This document shows positions 56,036 through 64,000 of a DNA stretch of 64,000 nt, piece by piece (positions within the stretch are counted from its first letter, which is position 1; every line of letters begins with the position of its first letter). Position numbers and translations under genes: made by a program. The DNA lies in contig JAWZYU010000001.1 of the NCBI GenBank assembly GCA_038380435.1, positions 10,148,001 through 10,212,000 on the forward strand, in the 5' to 3' direction. This stretch comes from Ryuthela nishihirai (lineage: Eukaryota > Arthropoda > Arachnida > Araneae > Heptathelidae). The notes below the pieces were generated by a model, which worked only from the letters and a program-made list of their open reading frames with translations, made no database searches and was not told the origin of the DNA.

Positions 56036-56800
56036 ACACCAGCCATGGGCAAACCGTGGCCCAAGGGTCACTCGGCCTATGGAATCTTTTCAAGTGACGC
56101 ATGAATATTGTCACGGAAAATATTAATTTATCTCTTATTCTTGAAGTACGTTGCAGAATATCAATTTTTCTTTCTTTCCCAATTTATCTTTACACTGTTT
56201 TTAATAGTGTTCTTTAGTAGCCTACACTGAATTTACGACGACATCGAACCACATGACAAGATTTTGCACATAGAGGTAGATCGAGTTTTCTAAATGTATT
56301 CTTCAGCTCCCTATTAAAGAGCTCTGCTCTCACACAAATAGACATTACATCAGTAAACATTCTAATTATAAAAGTTAAGGCCAATACAGGAAAAAAAAAA
56401 CATTTCAGAAACTTATTTCGGCAGTAAGCAAAAAAATTATTTACACAAAGGTCTCACGACTCTGATGCTATTGTGCGTGCAAGTTTTCTTATTAGTGAGA
56501 AATTTTCAAAATATTACAAAAAATTATTCTGATGGCAAATTTATAAAAGTGTGTCTGCAAACAGTTTTTGTTGTGTCCAGAGGAGGCGAGATCTTGGTTA
56601 GATAGTTGGCTACAAAAAATATAAAAGGAAATTTTTTTGTTATATTCCACAAAACAGGTTGATCGATGAACCTCGAAGCAATTATAGAAAATCCTTTTAC
56701 AGGGCGAAATCGAATTACAATCGAAATTCAAATATTTTTCTTTGGCTCTTGATGAAAGCACCGATATTTACGAGACAGCTTATTAGTGGTATTTGTATAT
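56036..56800 (+). pseudogene. hAT transposase relic (GTF2IRD2/EPM2AIP1-like group)
   Basis: CAGCCATGGGCAAACCGTGG at about 56041 looks like a hAT terminus. From about 56455 the + strand reads DSDAIVRASFLISEKFSKYY then GKFIKVCLQ, and at about 56735-56790 FFSLALDESTDIYETAY. A-x-x-A-S-(F/Y)-x-(I/L)-x-x-K and LALDESTDI are the signature blocks of the hAT group that includes SCAND3 and GTF2IRD2-like transposases; the DEST-D aspartate is the first catalytic residue. Stops and frameshifts are scattered, and no downstream half was found. Confidence 0.72.
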
Positions 56801-57320
56801 GGAATTTATGTTAATGTCTATTTTATTTGGTTGGCAACAGTCTTTAGAAGTTAGGTGTGTCATGTTTCAGATGCTTTAAGATATGTTATTTATTTAATTA
56901 ATATCTTAAAATTTTCATTGAATTTTCTCATGAAGATATTTTAGTTGGAGAAGAGCAAAGTGTGCAAGTTTTATGTTTCGTGATTATTTATAAGTTGACT
57001 TATTCACAATAATTTAGACTTGCCACGTTACTACGAAGATATGTAGGCTGATGTGCTAATGCGCATGTGCATGGAGTGTAACGTGTGATGGTGAAACGCA
57101 GAGAATTGTCGTCTGCACTTACGTTGGAGGCTAAGTTAACCTATCTGTTAAAATACGTAGTTCATTCAAGAAGTGATCTGGCGTCGTCAACTTGATGTTC
57201 TACGTTTCTTGCTCCTAAATTGTAGTGATTTAGTAGAGTAGTATATATCTTTTGTTCAGAAAATAAATAGATTACTAGGTGATATATTATGAATTAAATA
57301 TTTTGGGTATATTAAATTAT
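56801..57320. other. Possible 5' UTR of the LINE that follows
   Basis: No recognised ORF. Some of this (57050 on) may be the 5' end of the non-LTR element starting its ORF1 at 57324; the true start could not be set. Confidence 0.35.
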
Positions 57321-57323
57321 AAG

Positions 57324-58274
57324 ATGGGAATTCCGTGTGCTGAGTGTGGTATAGATGTTGATCTGACAGAGACTTTGCACTGCGCTGGAAAGTGTAGTTT
57401 AAGATTTCATTTTTAATGTGTTGGAATTGTAGAGACCAATTTTCGCAAAATGAGCTCTGAGAGCAAAAATCGATGGAAATGTCACAGGTTTAGGACAGAT
57501 TCTACAGGGAAAGGGAAGAGAGGTGAAGCGAGTGTTGGCACAAGTGGTTCACGTGACACTGTGACATCGAAAGAGTCAGAAGATAGAGCCATGTCTGTTG
57601 AAATGATTAAACACATTGATGAAATGTTCAGTAAACAGATGACCGATCTTAGGAAAGACATGATAGAAATATATGACAGGTCCAAAAAAGAATTATTAAA
57701 AGAACTGGAGGACTATAAAAAATGCACTACGTTCTGTTCTGATAAATTAGATGATTTTTTGAGAATTTTGACTGAGTTAACTAAACAAATTAAAGATGTC
57801 CAACAACAAAATGAAAGACTTATGACTGAAAATCAAACTTTGCAGAAAGAAATTAAGGGATTAAAAGGGAAAATGAATGATTTAGAGCAAAACAGTAGGA
57901 ATTGTAATTTAGAGATAGTGGGAGTTCCTGAAACAATGAATGAAAATGTGAAGGAGATAGTTACTCATATCGTAAGTGTATTAAATGTACAGGATGAAGA
58001 TATGAATATACAGGCTGTTCATAGAGTGCCAACAAAAAACAAACAAAAAATTAAACCAATAATTGTCCAACTAGCTATGAGAAAAATGAAAGAAAATTGG
58101 ATCAAGTGTTGGAATTTAAAGAAGTCATTATTCACTAAGGAAATACATGAGGGGCTGCCTGATGGTAGAGTTTACGTAAATGATCATCTAACACAAGAAA
58201 ACAAGCAGCTACTGTATGAATTAAAGAAATTACAGAGGGAAAAAGATTTCAAGTTTGTATGGGTCAAGGACTGA
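57324..58274 (+). pseudogene. LINE ORF1: PHD-like zinc finger, coiled coil, RNA-binding-like region
   Basis: ATG at 57324 opens MGIPCAECGIDVDLTETLHC followed by cysteine/histidine spacing of a PHD-type finger. A TAA at 57414-57416 interrupts it, in frame with the long downstream ORF that begins at 57450. After the finger remnant (WKCHRF), a linker, then a long coiled coil (about 57580-57890: DKLDDFLRILTELTKQIKDV, KEIKGLKGKMNDLE). The C-terminal part reads NSRNCNLEIVGVPETMNENV and ends HLTQENKQLLYELKKLQREK, as in PHD-bearing ORF1 proteins of insect and arachnid CR1/Jockey-like elements. One stop codon separates it from an intact ORF1. Confidence 0.85.
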
Positions 58275-58359
58275 AAACTTTATGTAAGGAAAACGGAAAC
58301 ATCCAGGGTGCTAAGGATTAGGGATAGTGATGACTTAAATCTGTTAATAGATTAGTGAA

Positions 58360-60755
58360 ATGGAAAATAAAACGATGAGTAACAATATTGTTTCTGGTAC
58401 TGAGATGCTGAACAATGGCAATGACATGGAAACAATTCCTGTTTTTGATGATTGTAATTTGGATGAAATATACAGGGTCTGTGAAATAGATAGTGACAAT
58501 GTTTATGATAGGAATTTGTATAAATGGCCTGGGGGTATAAATGTTATTATGGGTAACATCAGAAGTTTGCGGAGAAATTTTGATCATGTTTTACTTTACT
58601 TAAATTTAATAGAACTTAAACCTGATATAATTGTTTTAACAGAGATATGGATTCGTGATGATGAAATACAATTGTATACAATACCTAATTATAAAGTTTA
58701 TTATAAATGCCAAAATGAAAGTAGATCAGGTGGAGTGATTGTGTTTGTTAAACAGTGCATAACAGTGTATGGATTTAATAATGCGTTTGTTACTGCCAAT
58801 ATGGTAGAAATTTCTTTTAAACTAAATAATATAACATTTCTCCTACTGGCGTTTTACAGGTTACATTCATATACAAAACAAAATTTTGTTACAGAACTAC
58901 GGAATAAACTAGAAAATATAAATAATAATAATGTTTTCATAATAGGTGATATGAATATTAATCTAAAAGGAAATGATAAAATTAAACATGAATATTTACA
59001 GCTGATTAAGTCAAATGGTTTTATTGTGTGTCATGGAGAGATCACTAGAGAGGAAGCAAAAACTTGTTTGGACCATCTATTTGTAAGAAGTACGATCCAA
59101 AACAATTTAACTACTTATATTATTAAACTTAATATTACCGATCATTATTTTATAGGAATAAATTTCCAGTTAGAATTGAACAGAAATCGGAAAAAAATCA
59201 ATACAATACGTAGGATAAATGTGGACAAGTTAAAAGAATCTTTGAAGGATAAAGACTGGAATGAAATTAAAATGGGAAATGATGTAAATGCTTCATTCAG
59301 GTTATTTTTATTGAAATTGCAGGATATGATAGAGTTATCAAAAGAAACTATATATTTAAAGAATAGAGAAAAGAGGTTGAAACCATGGATAACAAATGCT
59401 CTTTTAAATTATCTTTTAAATTTAAAAAGAAAAATAAGTTATATAAGTTGAGTAAAAATCAACCATTTAATACAAACCTAAATAATTATTTTAGAAAACA
59501 CAGAAACTTAATATTAAAATTAATCAAAGAAGCAAAGTCAAAGTATTACATTGCAAAATTTTTAGATAGTGACGGTGATACTAAACAATATTGGAAAATT
59601 ATAAATGATTTGTCTGGTAGACAGCAAAAGAACTTAATGTCCCCTTCAGAAATAAAAATAAATGATATTATTTATTCTTTTAATGAAAATCCTGCGTTGT
59701 TTATTGATAAATTTAATACCTATTATACAGAAATTGTTGGTAATCTTGTAAAGGAAATTCCTGATTATGCTGATAATGAAAGTCATAAATCGATTTCATC
59801 TCAAAATTCTATTTTTATTGATTTTATATCAGAGAATGAGATTTTTGCAGTTATTGCATCATAAAAATTAGGAAAAGCAGTTGGAAGTGATCAGATATCT
59901 GTGGAGACACTAAAAGAGATAAAAAGTTATATTGTAGACATATTATGTTACCTATTTATCTTATCGTTATCATCTGGATGTTTTCCCTCGATTTTGAAAG
60001 ATTCAACCGTTGTCCCAATATATAAAGGAGGTGAATATTTAGATATCGCAAATTACAGACCGATATCCTTGCTCTGTTTTTTCAAAGATTTTCGAAAAGC
60101 TACTTAAACTAGAATTTTAAATTTCTTGAATAGAAATAAATTTTTTTCTGATCATCAATATGGGTTTAGAAAAAATGTAGGTACTCAGGATGCTATATTA
60201 CAATTGACTTCCACAGTATACAGATCTATAAATGATAATTTGAAAACTGTTGTGCTATTTTTGGGCATCAAAAAAGCGTTTGACTCGGTTTCGCATGATT
60301 TGCTGATAAAAAAACTTGAAATGGCTGGAATTCGAGGAAATGTTTTGAAATGGTTGGAAACATATTTGAAAAATAGAATTCAAAGAGTAAAAATGGTAAA
60401 CTTGTTTAGTAAGGGAATTGAACTAAAATATGGAGTTCCACAGGGTTCTGTGTTGGGGCCAATATTATTTAACGTTTTTATAAACGATCTTTGTAATCTT
60501 GAACTTAAAGGAAAAATAATAATTTTCGCTGATGATACAGCTTTGATATATGCGGATGACAATGAGAATATTTTAATTGAAGAAATAAATGAAGACTTGG
60601 GTAATATTAGAAAATGGTTCTTAAAAAATAAATTGTTATTGAATATTAATAAAACGAAATATTTATACTTCAATTTAAAACGTAATAAAGTCGATAAGTT
60701 AAAAAATAAATCATTATATCTCTGTAAATTGTTTAGGACATCACTGTGCCTGTGA
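58360..60755 (+). pseudogene. LINE ORF2: endonuclease and reverse transcriptase
   Basis: The endonuclease frame (58360-59451) shows the catalytic series: GNIRSLRRN, LTEIW, FIIGDMNINL, and ITDHYFI. The frame shifts near 59440 into the RT frame (59385-59864), which has a TAA at 59862. It resumes in the same frame at 59901, hits a second stop at 60105, and continues 60126-60755. RT blocks: DHQYGFRKNVGTQDA, motif A FLGIKKAFDSV, motif B YGVPQGSVLGP, motif C FADDTALIY. In motif A the first catalytic aspartate is replaced by glycine, so the enzyme would be dead even with the frames mended. Confidence 0.92.
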
Positions 60756-61373
60756 AGCAATTGAAAGAGTAGAATATTATAAATATTTGGGCATATATAT
60801 AGACAGTCAGTTAAATTGGAATGAACATATTAAATATTTGATAAAAAAATTAATGCAATAATTCCAAAATTGTTTTATATTAGAAATTTTATGAATCTTA
60901 CTTTTTTAAAGCTTATATATAATGCTTGGGTTAAGTCATATTTAAGTTATGGAATAATACCTTGGGGAGGATTGTTTTATAGTAATATTAAATCCTTGGT
61001 TACTATTCAAAATAGAGAAATTAGATGTATATTAAGAAAGAGGAAATATGATAGTGTTAAATATTTTTATAATGATCTTCAAATTTTACCACTACGGAAA
61101 ATGTATGTTTATAATGTGATCTTATATTTAAAAAAGCACTATAGAGAAAGTGACATTAAAAATGTAATGCAGAATACCAGAACAAGTGCACATATTAATT
61201 TCATTGTACCACTTCCGAAGAAAACTATTACGCAAAAACATTATATATTTTTGGCGCCTAAAATATTTAACAGTTTACCTGAAACTATAAAGGATGAAAT
61301 AAATTCTTTTACGTTTTCTCGAAAACTAAGAGATTGGATTTGTAATATAGATGATATAGAAAAATTTCTTTAG
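60756..61373 (+). pseudogene. LINE ORF2 C-terminal region
   Basis: After a frameshift near 60755-60840 (YKYLGIYIDSQLNWNEHI in between), 60870-61373 is open for 167 residues. It has YIRNFMNLTFLKLIYNAWVK, SYGIIPWGG, and the late IFLAPKIFNSLPETIKDEIN with NSLPE, the usual C-terminal signature. It ends at a stop at 61371. Confidence 0.85.
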
Positions 61374-61697
61374 GTTGGGTTTTTCCCCTAATTTCCGATT
61401 GTAAAATATTCTTTTTGTTTGCTCTTTGGGATGTCAAATTTTTCAATAAAAATTGGTGTATTTATAGTTTATTATTGATTCTGTTACTATGTTGTTGATG
61501 TAACCATGACAGAAAATATGAATATGGTAATATACTTAAAATGTTGTTTCTAATGTTTATATATTGTTTTTTATAACCTTATATTCCGCGTGCGAGTCTA
61601 TGAACTCTTGTGGAGTTGTATATTTCCAAAATTTTTGTAAATACTTATATTGTATCAAAATTTAATATAAATGGAAATAAAGGATACTAAAATAATA

Positions 61698-61797
61698 AAA
61701 AAAAATACCCCCTCAAGCAGCTGCTTGCCACAGAGGTCTGACAGGAGCCTGTCAGTTTATATGCCAAAGTAGAAGGTCTGAGAGGATGGCAGGATAC
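61698..61797 (-). mobile_element. SINE family A, 3' part, inserted in the LINE poly-A tail
   Basis: Minus strand: GCCATCCTCTCAGACCTTCT, ACTGACAGGCTCCTGTCAGACC-type block, GCAAGCAGCTGCTTGAGGGG. It abuts the A-rich end of the LINE at 61695, so it landed in or next to the LINE tail. Close to the copy at 49690. Confidence 0.88.
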
Positions 61798-62485
61798 TAC
61801 TACTATTAAAATGAGTGTCATTTTTATCTAAGATTGCTACTTATTAATATAAAACTACATTTCTTTTTGTAATAAATATTTAGATGTGAAAATTTAACTG
61901 TTACGCAGCTCTTTTGTTTATCAGCGCATTGGACATGTGTTTGTGGGGGGAGGGGGTTAGAATGCAATAAGGTTCTGTTCTGCAATATTCTGAAAAATTT
62001 TCATCAGCCCACTTATCAGAAAAGGTTTCCCCATCTCTAGTATACACCAATCGTTCTCGTTGCAACATTTCTCCATGATCATTAATTGTGGTGAACGCGC
62101 TTGGATTTAGAGACCTATTTATTGTCCTTGACCTCACATGAATTCTATTTTTGTGGATTCAGGATTTCCTAAAAACGACTGTTTTATTTTTAAGGTAGAA
62201 AACTTTGGACCCGCAGAAGTTATTGTTACAGGACTCACCAATACCTTTGGCAATGAATCATTAGTTTCACTGAAATTGCATGATTGAGATAAGACATCGG
62301 ACTATTGAGATCGAATATTTTTTGCTGAGTAGACCGAGTTTGAGAGACATTCATGCACTTCAAGGAAGGATACGATTGAATATTTGCAGAACTGATTTAG
62401 GCCAGTGACAGATATTGTGAGATTTCTTTGGCAGATTGTACTGGAATATGTCCAGGAAGTTCATCATTTATCAGGTGCATTTCAC
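61798..62485. other. Intergenic sequence, nothing recognised
   Basis: A G-rich run (ggggggagggggttag) lies at 61944-61959. No gene called. Confidence 0.4.
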
Positions 62486-62572
62486 CAGCCCTCCCACCAA
62501 GTAGATTTCGAAAATTTTCCGATGTCATTCGTTTGTACCGCATTTGTTAAAAAGTTATTCGACTTTCAAAGT

Positions 62573-62603
<31 letters not shown>

Positions 62604-62830
62604 GGGGGGGGCTGTCGTTTCTCCAGCCCCCCAACCAAGCGATTTCGAAATTTATGCGATCCCATTCATTGTACCGCATTTGTTAAGAAGTTATTCGACT
62701 TTCAATGTGTGTGTGGGGGTGGGGGGGGCTGAAAAACGACAGCCCCCACCTAGCGATTTCGAAATTTTTACGATGCCATTCATTTGTACTACGTTTGTAC
62801 CGCATTTGTTAAAAAGTTATTCGACAGCAG
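62486..62830. repeat. Three-copy repeat with long GT and poly-G runs
   Basis: Three related copies (about 62500-62590, 62638-62722, 62752-62825) share gatttcgaaatttatgcgat, cattcgtttgtaccgc and atttgttaaaaagttattcga. The first is followed by gtgtgtgtgtgtgtgtgtg and an uninterrupted G run of about 22 (62588-62610), the second by gtgtgtgtggggg and ggggggg. The G-rich strand can form G-quadruplexes. The glycine-rich ORFs here are translation of the run. Confidence 0.88.
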
Positions 62831-63160
62831 CTGGTAACTTCTTGTCTTGGTTTGTGGTTTGATGTCCCTGGACAGGTGACTAACAGTCAATACACGGTAT
62901 TTAAGATATCCAGGAATGCGAGTGTGGCTTGTGTGACTTGGGAATGTTTTAGCTGTTGATATATTTATTCATCATCATGTTCATCTCGCAAACACATATA
63001 TAAAGAGTTTTTTCACATTTGATCCCCAAAGCTATCTTATCTGCAGAAAATAGAGATGAGCATTAGTTTTCTTACTAGAAAGTTTCGACAGTAGTATATA
63101 TAATAATATTTTGACTGTATTTCATGTATATCGAAATATCATGGAACAATTTAAAAAAAT
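62831..63160. other. Intergenic sequence, nothing recognised
   Basis: AT-rich; no call. Confidence 0.4.
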
Positions 63161-63770
63161 TAAGTTATTTAAGAAAGCAACTTCAGGTTAACTGAGGCAA
63201 AGTTGGTTGTTGCAGTTAAAATTTTGTCATTTGTTTCTGAAGGGAGACACAATTCCCTGTGTCACAATATCAGTCAATGGCTACCTAGTCATTGTGGAAT
63301 TAAGGTAAATGTTTTAGCTGACTCATGTGCCAAAGATGCAATCAACTTAACTGACACTACTGATATTCCTATACATAAAATATACAAATTAAAAATTATC
63401 TTAAGTCATTAGAAAAAAAATAGAACTCAACAATTACTTTAAAGTTCAGAGTTCAGTTAAACATCATTTTAGATATCAACTTGATCAAAATATATGCTCA
63501 TTGCTAAATATTAAAATGTCTAGAAAGAAATTTTGCAAAATATTATTACAACTGGTACTGAAAAGTTAAACAGCTACTTATACAAGATAAAGAAATCAGA
63601 TAGCGCAAATTGTATTTACTGTAACTGTGAAGAAACTATTTCACATATTTTATTGAACTGTTCACATTATGACAAAGAACGTAAAATTTATTTTCAGCAA
63701 TTATCTCAATTAGGAATAAATCAGTTTACAAGTTATGTTGAATTTTCCAGTAGTTGACTTCCTGCTCGTG
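63161..63770 (+). pseudogene. LINE RNase H and C-terminal zinc region
   Basis: Frames give NISQWLPSHCGIKVNVLADS then CAKDAINLTDTTDIPIHKIY (63260-63400), the end of RNase H with H-C-G-I-K-x-N-x-L-A-D, and LNSYLYKIKKSDSANCIYCN then CEETISHILLNCSHY (63560-63670), the CCHC-like tail. At least one frameshift lies between them (about 63410-63530). The conserved glycine of HCGIKGNE is valine here. A 5'-truncated Jockey-like LINE copy. Confidence 0.8.
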
Positions 63771-64000
63771 ACTTCATTTTTAACGGGATATAACTGAATT
63801 TCCCTTCAAACAATGGGAAAGCTCGACTAATCAGATTTCAGTTTCTATGGTTACACTTATTAAATTCAATCTTTAACGTTCTGTAACAGAAATTTATTTC
63901 TTCACAGCCTGACTTTGATAGTGAATACCTGTAATATGCATGCACATATTAAATATATCATAATTAATTAAATATTTATTTTCAAACCTTAAACTATTAA
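63771..64000. other. Intergenic sequence, nothing recognised
   Basis: May hold the 3' UTR of the LINE fragment just upstream. Confidence 0.35.

Larger units (their letters stand above)
57324..61695 (+). mobile_element. Near-complete non-LTR retrotransposon (ORF1 + EN/RT ORF2), inactivated
   Basis: ORF1 (57324-58274) is followed after about 85 bases by ORF2 (58360 to about 61373) with apurinic-type endonuclease, RT and thumb regions. The 3' end closes in an A-rich tail (aataaaggatactaaaataa then A run) at about 61695. ORF2 lacks RNase H, which fits a CR1/Jockey-type element. It is the best-preserved LINE in the window, with few disabling changes, yet RT motif A has lost its aspartate. Confidence 0.9.

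Noticed and set aside
62544..62862. Glycine-rich ORFs
   Set aside because: They are poly-G translated; the frame depends on exact homopolymer length.

Overview
This is a gene-poor, AT-rich, repeat-dense piece of an animal nuclear genome. Split exons with GT/AG introns, tRNA-headed SINEs, Jockey- and RTE-like LINEs, a Ty3/gypsy element, hAT, Tc1/mariner and Polinton relics all say metazoan. The repeat spectrum, including a mariner derivative with a DUF4817-like N-terminus, suggests an arthropod, perhaps an arachnid, but the species cannot be fixed from this window alone.

The only host gene I can support is S-adenosylmethionine synthase, on the + strand. Its last four coding exons lie at 2891-3109, 11103-11285, 24069-24202 and 46011-46113. 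They join in frame (212 residues plus stop), have good splice sites, and carry the family signature GGGAFSGKD. The introns grow from about 8.0 to 12.8 to 21.8 kb, and most of that length is mobile DNA. Upstream exons, including the GAGDQG ATP-binding motif, lie before the window.

Region by region. 400-2870: antisense Jockey-like LINE whose RT motif A segment has become a 44-bp tandem array. 3.3-5.1 kb: two unrelated 40-bp arrays. 6.2-9.2 kb: a hAT transposase relic split by a SINE plus a 2.5-kb element with about 400-bp terminal inverted repeats and unrecognised ORFs. 9.4-10.3 kb: a long hairpin and a hAT MITE. 11.5-19.8 kb: a decayed Ty3/gypsy element with an RTE fragment in its 5' end and a reversed copy of its own LTR inside its 3' LTR. 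21.6-22.2 kb: another LTR relic. 24.5-24.9 kb: a 48-bp array. 25.8-28.4 kb: a Polinton-type DNA polymerase B pseudogene on the minus strand, itself hit by a hAT MITE and a SINE. 28.9-29.6 kb: LINE RNase H. 30.0-34.4 kb: a 98-bp satellite (about 45 copies). 35-39.4 kb: Tigger-like and RTE scraps and a LINE whose C-terminal coding region has expanded into a 49-bp satellite (about 45 copies).

After 39.4 kb: a mariner relic split by a hAT-like insertion (41.8-43.3 kb), a Tc1 transposase pseudogene (43.6-44.9 kb), the terminal SAM synthase exon, SINEs, a 1.9-kb non-autonomous element full of degenerate internal repeats (51.7-53.6 kb), a mariner MITE (55.1-55.7 kb), a hAT transposase scrap, a near-complete but inactivated non-LTR retrotransposon with ORF1 and ORF2 (57.3-61.7 kb), poly-G repeats (62.5-62.8 kb) and a last LINE RNase H fragment. 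No CRISPR, operon or prokaryotic signal is present. The most unusual theme is repeated birth of tandem arrays from transposon sequence inside the introns of one conserved housekeeping gene.
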